A stretch of 64,000 nt of DNA, from assembly GCF_000328705.1 (NCBI RefSeq), contig NC_019673.1, forward strand, positions 558,001-622,000. The letters run 5' to 3'. Positions 52,154 through 61,463 of this stretch are shown piece after piece. Each line of letters starts with the position of its first letter. Position 1 is the first letter of the stretch. A program made the position numbers and the translations under genes. Source of the DNA: Saccharothrix espanaensis DSM 44229. GTDB taxonomy: Bacteria; Actinomycetota; Actinomycetes; Mycobacteriales; Pseudonocardiaceae. The notes beneath the pieces were generated by a model. It did no database searches. It worked only from the letters and a program-made list of their open reading frames with translations, and was not told the DNA's origin.

Positions 52154-52969
52154 ATGGACACCCGTCTCCTGCGCACACTCCTCGTTCTCGCGCGCACGGG
52201 CAGCTTCACCGCCACCGCCACCCAGCTGCACCTCGTGCAGTCGACGGTGACGAGCCAGGTCAAGGCGCTCGAACGACACCTCGGCGCCCGCCTGTTCGAC
52301 CGGCTGCCCAGCGGGGCCCGGCTGACCGAGGCGGGTCGGCGGGCGGTCGAGAACGCGCGGGAGGTGCTGGCCGCCGAACAACGCCTGCGGGACGCCGTGC
52401 GCGGCAGCACGGCGGTGGAGGGCGACGTCCGGATCGGCGCGCCGGAATCGGTGTGCGCCTACCGGTTGCCGCAACGGATCGCGGACGTGGCACTGCGCTG
52501 GCCCGGCATCACCGTGCACCTCACCCCGGTGGGCACCCGGGAGGCGATCACGGGCGTGCGCGGCGGCGGACTGGACCTGGGGCTGGTGCTGGAGGACTCG
52601 GTGGTGGCCCCCGGCCTGGAGGTCAACGCCATCGCCGTCGAACCCATCGAACTGGTCGCCGCGCCGGGCGTGCCACTGGACGAGCGCTACTTCCTGCTGG
52701 AGGAAGGCTGCTCCTACACCGAACGCTTCGTCCGCGAGCTGCCCGCGACCCCCCACATCACCCGGTTCGGCAGCATCGAGGCGGTCAGGTCGTGCGTGGT
52801 GGCGGGCCTGGGCTGGGCTGTCCTGCCCCGCGTCGCGGTCTCCGAACAACTGGACGCGGGCACCCTGCACCGCGTGCGGGAACTGCCCGACAGCACCCTC
52901 TTCCTGGTAACCGACCCCCGCCGAACCCCCTCCGCCGCCGTCCGCACAGTCGCCGACGCCCTCAGCTGA
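52154..52969 (+). CDS. LysR-family transcriptional regulator
   Basis: A 271-aa regulator. HTH: LRTLLVLARTGSFTATATQL, HLVQSTVTSQVKALERHLGA, RLFDRLPSGARLTEAGRRAV. The effector domain contains GDVRIGAPESVCAYRLP and DLGLVLEDSVVA. This length is slightly short for LysR but complete. It is divergent from the phzF-like gene and presumably activates it. Confidence 0.93.
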   Translation: MDTRLLRTLLVLARTGSFTATATQLHLVQSTVTSQVKALERHLGARLFDRLPSGARLTEAGRRAVENAREVLAAEQRLRDAVRGSTAVEGDVRIGAPESVCAYRLPQRIADVALRWPGITVHLTPVGTREAITGVRGGGLDLGLVLEDSVVAPGLEVNAIAVEPIELVAAPGVPLDERYFLLEEGCSYTERFVRELPATPHITRFGSIEAVRSCVVAGLGWAVLPRVAVSEQLDAGTLHRVRELPDSTLFLVTDPRRTPSAAVRTVADALS

Positions 52970-53064
52970 CAGCGCCACAACCGCTCAGCCACCCGCCACC
53001 ACACCGCTCAACCCACGCACTGGTGCGAGGACACTCCACTCCTCCCTCCTGGCCCAGACAGCCG

Positions 53065-54435
53065 TCAGGACAGCCCGACCAGCATCGCTTCACAACTGCG
53101 CACCACCACGGCCGCCGCCCGCCGCTGTCCCTGGTCGTACGCCGGGTTCGCGGCCTGTTCGCGCCACCGGCCCACCGCGTCCAGCACCACGTGGCGCAGC
53201 TCGGCCTCGTCCGGCTGGTAGTCCATTCCCAGGCGTGCCACCACGTTCGTCCCCAGCCCGCCGACCAGGCGGGTGGCCTCCCCGTCCAGTTCGCCGGGCA
53301 GCTTCGTCCGGCCGCTCTGCAACGCCGCCAGCAGGCGCAGCTCGCGGAAGTCGTGCGCCGAAGCCAGGATCCGCTCCACCGCCGCCGCCAACCCCACCGA
53401 GCCGGGGCGGGGTTCGTTGCGCAGCACCACGTCGAGGCCCAGCAACGCCGAACGCGCCTTCAGCACGTCCTGCCGTTCGGTGAAGTAGGCCCCGATCGAC
53501 TCGCGCAGCTCGCCCAGGCCGCTGCGCTGCACCAGCTGGCCCGTCAGCCGCACCTGGGTGTCGAAGCCCTGTCGGATCAGGGTCGTGGTCAGGCGCACGC
53601 CGAAGATGCCGAACCGGTCCACCAGCCCTCGTCGCACGGCCGGGTCCAGGCGCACCGGGAAGTCGTCGCCGACGAACCGGTCCGCCGACAGGAGGTGGTC
53701 GTCCAGTTCGGTGCGCGCCAACGACGCCAGCGACGTCAACGCCGTGAACTCGTCCGGGCGCAACGTCCGGGCCGCCACGGCCAGCAACCCGGCGACCGCG
53801 ATCACGTTCTGGCACAACGGCTTCACCTGCGCCTCGCGCCGGTAGCGGCGGGCGATCTGCTTGGCCGACGACAGCGCGTCGATCCGACCGCCGCCGATCT
53901 CGTCGGCCCGTGCCAGCACCAGCACCGTGTTCACCGGCGCGGCCCGTGCCACCGCGTGGTCGTGCGCCGTCCGCAGGTAGCGCAGGTCCGTGCTGTGCAC
54001 GTGCCTGGTCAGGTAGAGCACCGCGTCCGCCTCGCCGTACACCTGCTCGACCGGCGCGCCCGCGGGCGTGTCGATCAGCGTCAGGTCCCGCAACGACCGC
54101 GACGGCCACTGCACGTCGACCCGGTCGGCGTCACCCGCGTCGACGAACGCCCGGCCGTCCCGCCGCGCGATCGGCACCTCGTGCGGCCCGATCGCGGCAC
54201 GCGGGCGCTCGCCGTCCCGGTACCAGGTGAACGCGCCGGTGGGCACGAACTCCTCGCCGATCAGCGCGTTCGCCACGGTCGACTTGCCGCTGCGCGGCGC
54301 ACCCGCCACGGCCACCCGCACCGGCTCGGTGAACCGCGCCTGGTGCCCCCGCAGCCACGCCACCGCTCGCGGGCTGTCCCGGTAGACCGCCAGCGCCTCC
54401 TCCACCAACACCCACACCTCGTCGGCGAGGCTCAC
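53065..54435 (-). CDS. iniC: IniC-like dynamin-family GTPase
   Basis: A 456-aa GTPase, third gene of an ini-type operon. P-loop VRVAVAGAPRSGKSTVANAL (K51), G3-like LTLIDTPAGAPVEQV, G4-like VLVLARADEIGGG (a departure from NKxD), followed by a long helical part. In mycobacteria IniA and IniC are dynamin-like proteins acting at the membrane, induced by cell-wall inhibitors; IniA is known to remodel membranes. The gene follows iniA after 112 nt of degenerate repeats. Assignment to IniC rests on gene order and size. Confidence 0.82.
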   Translation of the reverse strand: MSLADEVWVLVEEALAVYRDSPRAVAWLRGHQARFTEPVRVAVAGAPRSGKSTVANALIGEEFVPTGAFTWYRDGERPRAAIGPHEVPIARRDGRAFVDAGDADRVDVQWPSRSLRDLTLIDTPAGAPVEQVYGEADAVLYLTRHVHSTDLRYLRTAHDHAVARAAPVNTVLVLARADEIGGGRIDALSSAKQIARRYRREAQVKPLCQNVIAVAGLLAVAARTLRPDEFTALTSLASLARTELDDHLLSADRFVGDDFPVRLDPAVRRGLVDRFGIFGVRLTTTLIRQGFDTQVRLTGQLVQRSGLGELRESIGAYFTERQDVLKARSALLGLDVVLRNEPRPGSVGLAAAVERILASAHDFRELRLLAALQSGRTKLPGELDGEATRLVGGLGTNVVARLGMDYQPDEAELRHVVLDAVGRWREQAANPAYDQGQRRAAAVVVRSCEAMLVGLS

Positions 54436-54456
54436 CCTCCGCCCCCGCTCCTACCC

Positions 54457-54536
54457 GCACCCACGCGCCGACCAGCACCCACGCGCCGCCCTGCCCTTCG
54501 CCCAGCACCCACAGACCGCCCAGCACCCGTGCGCCG
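54457..54536. repeat. degenerate 14-bp repeats between iniA and iniC
   Basis: GCACCCACGCGCCG at 54457-54470 and 54475-54488, with variants at 54505-54518 and 54523-54536; spacings 18, 30 and 18. They fill most of the 112-nt iniA-iniC space. Confidence 0.7.
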
Positions 54537-54547
54537 GAACCCAGCGG

Positions 54548-56335
54548 TCATGCGCTGATCCCGAGGGGTGGGGCGCTGCCCGCGACAGCTTGGACCCGTT
54601 GGTAGAGCTGGACGAGCCGGTCCAGTTCGCGTTTCGCCTCGCGGGCGCGGCGTTCGCGTTCCGCGGCGTCGGCCTGCACCGCTCTGCGCGCGCTGCGGGC
54701 CGATTCCAGCAGCGTCTCCTGGAGGTCGTCGGCCAGCGTGCTGAAGTGGCCGCGCAGGCTGCGCTGGATGGTGCGCGCCGCGTCCCGGAAGTCCTTGCTG
54801 AACTTGATGAAGAAGTCGTCCACGTGCCGCTGGGCGGCGACCTTCGCCGCGGCCTGGCGGCGCTTGAGCCGCTGGTCGCTCTCGTCCAGGATGGACTTGC
54901 CGCCGAACAGCGCGCCCGCACCCAGCGAGATCACGTTGATCAGCGGCATCCCGGCCAGGCTGGTGACCAGGCCGAACATCAGCACCCCGCCGTACGAGCC
55001 GCGCAGGCCGGTGAACAGCTTCTGGCTCACCGTGAACCGCTCGATCACCGGTTTGTCCATCTTGGACACCCGGTCGAGCACGTCGGCCGGGAACACCGAC
55101 TCGGGCATCAGGTCCTCCCGGTGCACCGGGAAGCTGCGCGCGACCTTCTCGGCGACCCACTCCGACCGGTCGAGCAACCAGGTGAAGTTGGTCGCGGCGG
55201 CCTCGGTGAGGTTGTCCTCCAGCCAGTCCTCGAACGCCTGCCAGCCGCGCGCCGGGTCGGCCGTCTCGAACGTCTTGTCCACCTCGCGCAGGATCCGCCG
55301 GGTCCGGTCGCGCAGGTCGTACTCCAGGTCCGACACCAGGTCGGCCATCTCGTCGGAGAGCACCGTCTGCCAGCGCGCGGACCGCCGGCGCAGTTCGTCG
55401 ATCCGCCGCTGGGCCTCGGTGAGCTTGGCGATCGTGGTCTGCGGGCCCTGGTCGGTCAGCTCCTCGCGGACCGGCGCGACCAGCTGCTTGATGGCGGACG
55501 CGGCGGTCACCGCGACCGTGCGGCGGGCCAGCACGTCGGCCGCCGCGACGATGTCCTGCTGCACGCACGCCAGCAGCTCCGGGAAGCCGGACTCGGCGTT
55601 GAGCGCCGTGTCGCCGGTCTTCGCGGCGCGCAGGCGCAGCGCGGCCGACACCGGGATCAGCTTGGCGGCCACGCCCGCGCGCGCCAGGTGGGCGCGGTTG
55701 CGCTCGACCACCCGCCGCCACTGCGCCGCGATGTCGATCTTGGTCAGCACCACGGTGACGTTCGGGCAGGACGTCATGACCTGCTTGAGCAGCTCGATCT
55801 CGGACGCGGTCAGCTCGGCCGTCGCGTCGGAGACCATCAGCACGGCGTCCGCCTGGAGCAGCGCGGCGAACGTGCTGGCGGTGTGCGCGGGGCGCAGGTC
55901 GCCGACGCCGGGCGTGTCGATCAGCACCAGGCCGGAGGTGAGCAGGGCTCGCGGGATGCCGACCTCGGCTCTGAGCAGTTCACCGGTGTGACCCGCGCTG
56001 ACCTGGTCGGCGAGCTGGTCGATGGGCACCGGGATGCGCTCGGTCGGCGTGTTCGCGATGGTGCGGACCAGGGTCGCGTTGGGGGTCTCGGCGTGCTGCA
56101 CGAACGTCGGCACGGTCGTGGTCACGTCGTCGCCCACCGCGCAGACCGGCGCGTTGACCATGGCGTTGACCAGTTGGCTCTTGCCCTGCTTGGGCTCGCC
56201 GAGCACGAGCACCCGCAGCTTCGGGTCGAGCTGGCGGCTCCGTGTCTCGCGCAGCCGTGCGGCCAGGTCCGGCCGGTTGTGGGCGGCGCAGGACCGGATC
56301 GTGTCGTCGAGCACGTCGAGCCAGGGTGCGGACAT
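54548..56335 (-). CDS. iniA: IniA-like dynamin-family GTPase
   Basis: A 595-aa bacterial dynamin-like protein. GTPase motifs: P-loop RVLVLGEPKQGKSQLVNAMV (K52), switch Thr region DDVTTTVPTFVQ, G3 LVLIDTPGVGDLRP, G4 VVLTKIDIAAQW. A hydrophobic hairpin near residues 455-490 (GVLMFGLVTSLAGMPLINVI, LGAGALFGG) matches the membrane-inserting paddle of IniA. Helices follow to the end. ATG 56335 (MSAPWLDVLDDT) is preferred; an in-frame longer reading lacks a ribosome binding site. It lies downstream of iniB after a hairpin. Confidence 0.88.
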   Translation of the reverse strand: MSAPWLDVLDDTIRSCAAHNRPDLAARLRETRSRQLDPKLRVLVLGEPKQGKSQLVNAMVNAPVCAVGDDVTTTVPTFVQHAETPNATLVRTIANTPTERIPVPIDQLADQVSAGHTGELLRAEVGIPRALLTSGLVLIDTPGVGDLRPAHTASTFAALLQADAVLMVSDATAELTASEIELLKQVMTSCPNVTVVLTKIDIAAQWRRVVERNRAHLARAGVAAKLIPVSAALRLRAAKTGDTALNAESGFPELLACVQQDIVAAADVLARRTVAVTAASAIKQLVAPVREELTDQGPQTTIAKLTEAQRRIDELRRRSARWQTVLSDEMADLVSDLEYDLRDRTRRILREVDKTFETADPARGWQAFEDWLEDNLTEAAATNFTWLLDRSEWVAEKVARSFPVHREDLMPESVFPADVLDRVSKMDKPVIERFTVSQKLFTGLRGSYGGVLMFGLVTSLAGMPLINVISLGAGALFGGKSILDESDQRLKRRQAAAKVAAQRHVDDFFIKFSKDFRDAARTIQRSLRGHFSTLADDLQETLLESARSARRAVQADAAERERRAREAKRELDRLVQLYQRVQAVAGSAPPLGISA

Positions 56336-56377
56336 CACCCGGAAGAGTCTGCTGTATTCACCCGGTGAGGTGAAAGA

Positions 56378-56410
56378 GGGCCGGCGTCGCCCGCTGGACG
56401 ACACCGGCCC
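56378..56410 (-). terminator. hairpin between iniB and iniA, possible attenuator
   Basis: A 12-bp stem with one wobble (arms 56378-56389 and 56399-56410, 9-nt loop), followed on the minus strand by TCTTTCACCTC. It may partly stop transcription after iniB. Confidence 0.6.
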
Positions 56411-56463
56411 CCACTCTCACACCACCGCTCGCGACAGCCCTGGAACAGCGCGTCGCCGGTGTT

Positions 56464-57381
56464 CTAGAACAGCGCGTCGCTGATGTCGCCACCACCGACG
56501 AGCGGCAGGTCGTTGAGGCCCGCGCCCAGCAGCGGGACGTCGATCGCACCGACCTGGTCGGTGATCCCGCTCACGCCGGTGGCGTTCGACAGGTGGCCCG
56601 CCGTGTCCTCGACGGTGTCGACCACGGTCTCCGGGCCCAGCTCGCGCTGGGGCAGCCCGGCCAGGCCGTCCACGTCGAGCGCGCCGGTCAGGTGGTTCGG
56701 GGCCAGCGAGCCGGTCAGGTTGCCGGCGAGGCCACCGGTCACGCCGTCGACCACGCCGGTGAGCGTGTCGACCGCGCCGAACACGGGGCTGGTCAGGCCG
56801 TCCGTGCCCGGCAGCGCGCCGGTGACCCCGCCCGCGTGGGCGACGTCCAGGGAACCGGTCGCCGTGCCGGCCAGGTCGTGGACCGGGCCGGTGGCGGTGG
56901 GCAACGTGCCGTCCAGGGTGTGCGTCACGTCGCCGACCGCGGAGAAGTCACCCGCCACGGACGCGTCGACGGAGCCGACGACGTCCGCCAGGCCCCAGCC
57001 GGAGAGGCCGCCGAAGACCTCCAGGCCGTTGGCGTCGGCGCTCAGCGCGCCCGCCGCCGCCAGGTTCACGTCGGACGTGCCGGACACGCCCGAGAGGGAC
57101 AGCTGCTGGGCCACGGCCTGTAGCTGGCCGATGGCGCCGGTGGCGTCCACCGCGTCCAGCGGGAGGTCGTTGAGCACCGCGCCGTCGAGAGCGGGCAGGC
57201 TCCCGGCGGGCACGTAGTCGAGGACCAGCGGCAGGACCTCCTGCACGTCCAGAGCGCTGATGTCGCTCAGGCCCGCGTCGGCCAAGGCACCCTCGGCGTC
57301 GGCCTGGAAGTCGGCCAGCCGGGCGGGGTTGCCCAGCAGGTCGAGGACGAAGTCGTGCAGCGTGGTGGGGCTGGTGCCCAT
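56464..57381 (-). CDS. iniB: IniB N-terminal domain protein
   Basis: A 305-aa protein. Residues 1-60 form the IniB N-terminal domain (TTLHDFVLDLLGNPARLADF, DAEGALADAGLSDISALDVQ, EVLPLVLDYV). The rest is a low-complexity Gly/Val/Asp/Thr region rich in DxLxGxVDGVTG-like steps, and it ends DALF. No signal peptide is seen. Mycobacterial IniB has the same plan (short helical head, glycine-rich body). AGGAGA precedes ATG 57381. It is the first gene of iniBAC and divergent from the Hsp70-like gene. Confidence 0.87.
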   Translation of the reverse strand: MGTSPTTLHDFVLDLLGNPARLADFQADAEGALADAGLSDISALDVQEVLPLVLDYVPAGSLPALDGAVLNDLPLDAVDATGAIGQLQAVAQQLSLSGVSGTSDVNLAAAGALSADANGLEVFGGLSGWGLADVVGSVDASVAGDFSAVGDVTHTLDGTLPTATGPVHDLAGTATGSLDVAHAGGVTGALPGTDGLTSPVFGAVDTLTGVVDGVTGGLAGNLTGSLAPNHLTGALDVDGLAGLPQRELGPETVVDTVEDTAGHLSNATGVSGITDQVGAIDVPLLGAGLNDLPLVGGGDISDALF

Positions 57382-57631
57382 GATGGGTGTCTCCTGGTCG
57401 AATCGGTCGGGGAAGGCAGGACCGGCAGGGGGAGGTCCAGCCACGACGATCAAGGTATTGACCGGGGGAGCCGCGGCCATCGGGGATTACTCCCAGTAGA
57501 TCCCGCAACCACGATGGGGTGGTTCTCGTTCACTCCCTAGGGGGTTAGGGGATCCAGTTGTGACTCCTCGGTAGCCCCGTGTACGTACTGGGACCCGTTA
57601 CCGCGACCGGCCGAGGCGAGGAGGCTCCGAG

Positions 57632-58882
57632 TTGCCGTACGTCCTCGGGGTCGACGTGGGCACCACCCGCACCGCCGCCGCCGTCTGCCGGCTCGGCGGG
57701 GCCGGCCGCGCCGAGCCCGAACTCGTCGGGCTCGGCGGCCCCGGTGGCGGGGTCGCGACGTCCTTGCAGCTCACCGCCGACGGCGCGTTCGCCGTGGGTG
57801 AGCCGGGTGACCCGCGCTGGACGGCCACCGGCTTCGCCCGCCGGGTCGGCGACGAGGTGCCCGTCGCGCTCGGGTCCGAGCTGTACCCGGCGGAGGAGCT
57901 GACCGCGCTGCTGGTGAGGTGGGTGGCCGACCGGGTCGCCGACGGTGAAGGTGAAGCCGCTTCACGAATCGTGCTGGCGCACCCGGCGGGCTGGGGACCG
58001 CACGCCAAGAACCTCGTCCACCGCGCTCTGCGTTCGGTCGGCCTGCCCGACGTCACCCTGCTGGCCGAACCGCTGGCCGCCGCCGCCTGCTTCGGGCGCG
58101 GCCCGGTCGGCGTGTTCAGCCTGGGCAGCCACGCGTTCGGCGCGGCCGTCGTGCGGCCGCCGTTCGACCTGGTGTCCTGGGCCGAGGGCGTGGACCAGGC
58201 GGCCGGCGCGGACTTCGACGACCTGGTCTTCCAGCACGTCCGCGGCACCCTCGGGCGCGCGTTCACCGAACTCGACCCGGACGACCCGCGCACGCGTGGC
58301 CTGCACGCCCGGCTGCGCCGGGACTGCGAGGCCGCCAAGCGGGTGCTGTCCGGGACGTTCGAGACGGCCATCCCGGTGCACCTGCCCTCCGGCGCGGTCG
58401 AGGTGCCGCTGACCCGGGCCCGGTTCGAGGAACTGGTCCGGCCGGACGTCGAGCACGCCGTGGCGGTGTTCGAACGGGTCGTGCGCGGCACGCCGCTGGA
58501 GGTCACCGCGCTGGTCGGCGGCAGCGCGCGGATCCCGCTCATCTCGTCGCTGCTGCCCGGCCGGGTGGTGTTCGAGGCCGCGCCGGAGACGGCGGTCGCG
58601 AAGGGCGCGGCGCTGGCCGGGCGGCACCTGCTGCTCGGGCCGGACGACCCCGAGCCCATCGAGACCTCCGTGCTGGTGCGCGACGACGACCCGCTGCTGC
58701 GCTTCCCGGTCGGCGAGTTCTCCCCCGCGTCCGACGAGGAGTTCAGCGCGCCCCCGCCCCGCCCGCCGATCGACATCACGCCGCTGGACCTGCCCGAACG
58801 GCGCTCCGTGAAGCGCGCCGTGCGCGGGCTGGCGGCAACCGGGCGGTCCCGTGACCGCGACCGAGCCGAGGACGGCCGTTGA
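57632..58882 (+). CDS. Hsp70-like (DnaK-family) ATPase, ini-associated
   Basis: A 416-aa protein with an actin/Hsp70 nucleotide-binding fold: phosphate-1 motif VLGVDVGTTRTAAAVCRLGG, LAEPLAAAACFGRG, GVFSLGSHAFGAAVV (phosphate-2, degenerate) and VTALVGGSARIPLISSLL (adenosine motif). The substrate-binding domain of DnaK is missing; only a short disordered tail follows. The TTG start at 57632 is chosen because GAGGAGG stands about 8 nt ahead. Its stop overlaps the next gene. Position suggests a partner of IniR or of the Ini proteins. Confidence 0.85.
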   Translation: MPYVLGVDVGTTRTAAAVCRLGGAGRAEPELVGLGGPGGGVATSLQLTADGAFAVGEPGDPRWTATGFARRVGDEVPVALGSELYPAEELTALLVRWVADRVADGEGEAASRIVLAHPAGWGPHAKNLVHRALRSVGLPDVTLLAEPLAAAACFGRGPVGVFSLGSHAFGAAVVRPPFDLVSWAEGVDQAAGADFDDLVFQHVRGTLGRAFTELDPDDPRTRGLHARLRRDCEAAKRVLSGTFETAIPVHLPSGAVEVPLTRARFEELVRPDVEHAVAVFERVVRGTPLEVTALVGGSARIPLISSLLPGRVVFEAAPETAVAKGAALAGRHLLLGPDDPEPIETSVLVRDDDPLLRFPVGEFSPASDEEFSAPPPRPPIDITPLDLPERRSVKRAVRGLAATGRSRDRDRAEDGR

Positions 58883-61260
58883 GCCCCCGCATGACTTCCG
58901 AACGCCCTCTGCTGTCCGACCCGACCCGCCAGGTGCTGGCGGAGATCGCCGCCGCGCCCGACGCCGTGCTCCGGCTGGGCGTGCTCGCGCCCGGCGGGTA
59001 CGGCAAGACCACCGTGCTGCGGGAGGTCGAGCGGGCCTACCGGGACGCCGCCGACGTCACGATCGTCGACGACGCCCACCTGCTCGGCGACGCGGACCTG
59101 CGGTCGCTGCGCGCGGCCGTCGAACGGGCCGACGCCACGATCGTCGTCGCCTACCGGCCGTGGCCCCGGTCGCGGGCGTTGGCGGCGCTGGCCGAAGCGC
59201 TCGGCCGGGTGCGCGCGCCGCTGATGCCCGCGCCGTTCACCCGCGAGCAGGTGCGGGCCGCGCTGCCCGCCGCCGGGCGCGCGCTGGCCGACTTCGTGCA
59301 CCAGCAGACCGGCGGCGTGCCCCGGTTCGTGATGCGGCTGGCCGGGCTCACCTCGACCGACGTGCCGGCCGACGTGATCGCGTCGTTCCGGGCCGACCTG
59401 GACTGGCTGGAACCGGACGTGCAGAAGTTCCTGCTCGCCGCCGAGGCCGGCGCGGGGCTCCGGCTCGACCTGCTGGCAGCGTTGCTGGACAAGGACTCCG
59501 ACGCGGTCGGCGAGGTGATCGAGGCGGGCCGGGCCACCGGGCTGCTCGCCTCGGACGGCAGCCTGCTGCCGGTCGCGCGGACCGCCGTGGCCGCGCTGAG
59601 CCGCACCGACCGGCGGATCGCCGTGCGGCAGCGGCTCGCGGAGCTGCAACTGCGCTCCGGCGGACCGGTGCTCGACCTGGTGCGGCCGCTGCTGGGCACG
59701 GGCGTCGGCGGACCCGCCGTGGCCGAGGCCTTCCAAGCCGCCGCACGGGAAGCGCTGCCCACCGACCCGGCGCTGTCCGCCCGGCTGCTGGCCGCCGTCG
59801 GCACGCCGGACGCCGAGGTGGCGGTCCGGCAGGCCGCCGCGTCGGCGATGTCCGGCGACCTGGACGCCGCGCTGCGGCTGGCCGACCGGGTCATCACGGC
59901 CGGTGACCAGGAGCACCGGGGCGCGGCCGCCGAGGTCGCCGCGATCGCGCTGGCACACCGGGGCCAGCTCGCCCGCAGCACCGAACTGCACCGCTGGTCG
60001 CCCACCGCCACGTCCGCGGCGTTCGCGGTGGTCGGCCAGGTCGGCACCGGGCGGGTGCCGACCGGACCGCTGCCGGTCGCGCCGCCCACCATGCTCGACG
60101 GCGGCGCGTCGCTGATGGCGCACGGCGTGCTGGAGTCCATCGGGGACGCGCCGACCACCGCGCTGTCCACCCTGGTCCGCGCCGTCGGCCTGCTGGAACC
60201 CGCCGGGCGCGCGGTGCTGCTGCCGGACACGCCCGCCGCGCTCGCCGGGCTGGTCGCGCTGCACGCCGGCGAGCTCGCGGTGGCCGAGTCGGTGCTGGAC
60301 CGGGCCCTGGCCACGTCGTTGGGCGGCACGTTGATGACCGTCCGGCACCGGCTGCTGCGGGCGTGGACCGCGATGGCCCGCGGGAACCTCGTGCAGGCCA
60401 GGGAAACCCTGATCGCACTGCGCAAGTCGGGCCGGCCGCTGGAGCCCCGGGACTGGATCTTCGCGGTGGCGCTGGAGGTCGGCGTGGCCCGGCGCACCAG
60501 CGACCTGGCCGCGTTGAAGCGGACCTGGGAACAGGCGTGCGAGGCCGTGCTGCGACACCCGGTGGACCTCTACACGTTCCTGCCGCTGGGCGAGTTCGCC
60601 GCGGCCGCCGCCCGGCTGCGCGACCAGCACCGGCTCGCGCCGCACCTGGTCGCGGCCCGGACCCTGTTGCGGCAGTTGGGAGATCCACCGCTGTGGGCCG
60701 GGCCGCTGCACTGGAGCCTGCTGCACGCGGCGATCATCGCCGAGGAGACGTCGGCCGCCGAGGAGCACGCGGCGGCGCTGGCCGCCGCCGCGCACCGCGG
60801 CCGGTACAGCGCGCTGGTGTCGGCCGCGGCGGAGTGCTGGCTGGACGTGGTGGCGGGCAAGGTCGACGCGGACCAGGTGGAGGGCGCCGCCCGCGGCCTG
60901 CACGCCGCCGGGCAGTGGTGGGACGCGGCCCGGCTCGCGGGCCAGGCGGCGATAAGGACCTCCGACCGGCAGGCCATGGTGCGCCTGCTGGACTGCGCGC
61001 GCCTGTTGCAGGGCCGCCCGACCGGCACCGCGCGCAAACCCGCCGAGCCCGCCGCCGAACCCGCCGACGCCGGCAAGCTCAGCGACCGCGAGCGCGAGGT
61101 GGCCGAACTCGTGGTCGGCGGGCTGACCTACAAGCAGGTCGGCGACCGGCTGTTCATCTCGGCCAAGACCGTGGAGCACCACGTGGCCCGGATCCGCCAA
61201 CGCCTGGGCTGCACGAGCCGCGCGGAACTGCTCGACCAACTCCGCCAGATCATCGGCTGA
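58879..61260 (+). CDS. LuxR-type STAND regulator, IniR-like
   Basis: A 793-aa regulator. Walker A LGVLAPGGYGKTTVLREV (K43), Walker B VTIVDDAHLLGD (about residue 64), a long helical middle region typical of MalT/STAND proteins, and the C-terminal LuxR HTH (LSDREREVAELVVGGLTYKQ, VGDRLFISAKTVEHHVARIR). Mycobacterial IniR (Rv0339c) has this size and layout and controls iniBAC. The TTG start at 58879 overlaps the Hsp70-like stop (TTGA) and has GAGGA ahead; ATG 58891 is the alternative. It probably activates iniBAC. Confidence 0.87.
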   Translation: MSPRMTSERPLLSDPTRQVLAEIAAAPDAVLRLGVLAPGGYGKTTVLREVERAYRDAADVTIVDDAHLLGDADLRSLRAAVERADATIVVAYRPWPRSRALAALAEALGRVRAPLMPAPFTREQVRAALPAAGRALADFVHQQTGGVPRFVMRLAGLTSTDVPADVIASFRADLDWLEPDVQKFLLAAEAGAGLRLDLLAALLDKDSDAVGEVIEAGRATGLLASDGSLLPVARTAVAALSRTDRRIAVRQRLAELQLRSGGPVLDLVRPLLGTGVGGPAVAEAFQAAAREALPTDPALSARLLAAVGTPDAEVAVRQAAASAMSGDLDAALRLADRVITAGDQEHRGAAAEVAAIALAHRGQLARSTELHRWSPTATSAAFAVVGQVGTGRVPTGPLPVAPPTMLDGGASLMAHGVLESIGDAPTTALSTLVRAVGLLEPAGRAVLLPDTPAALAGLVALHAGELAVAESVLDRALATSLGGTLMTVRHRLLRAWTAMARGNLVQARETLIALRKSGRPLEPRDWIFAVALEVGVARRTSDLAALKRTWEQACEAVLRHPVDLYTFLPLGEFAAAAARLRDQHRLAPHLVAARTLLRQLGDPPLWAGPLHWSLLHAAIIAEETSAAEEHAAALAAAAHRGRYSALVSAAAECWLDVVAGKVDADQVEGAARGLHAAGQWWDAARLAGQAAIRTSDRQAMVRLLDCARLLQGRPTGTARKPAEPAAEPADAGKLSDREREVAELVVGGLTYKQVGDRLFISAKTVEHHVARIRQRLGCTSRAELLDQLRQIIG

Positions 61261-61463
61261 CCCTCCTTCACCCCTGCTGCCAGAGCCACGGCCGGTGACC
61301 GGCCGCGGCGGCAGGTGGCCGTACACCTGCGGCAGCGCGGCGTCGTGGAGGTCCAACAGCGGGAACGCGGGCTTCGGTGGGCGCGAGGTGGGTGTTCACA
61401 CCCCCATCGCCCAGGAGGGGCTTGACCTGCGACGAGTGACGGATTTGCTCGCGTGTGCTAATT

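Noticed and set aside
57598..61356. A 1252-codon open frame on the minus strand opposite the Hsp70-like and IniR-like genes
   Set aside because: It is the mirror of two well-supported genes, rich in Arg/Gly/Pro/Ala with no motif or ribosome binding site; GC-biased codons of the real genes suppress stops on the other strand.
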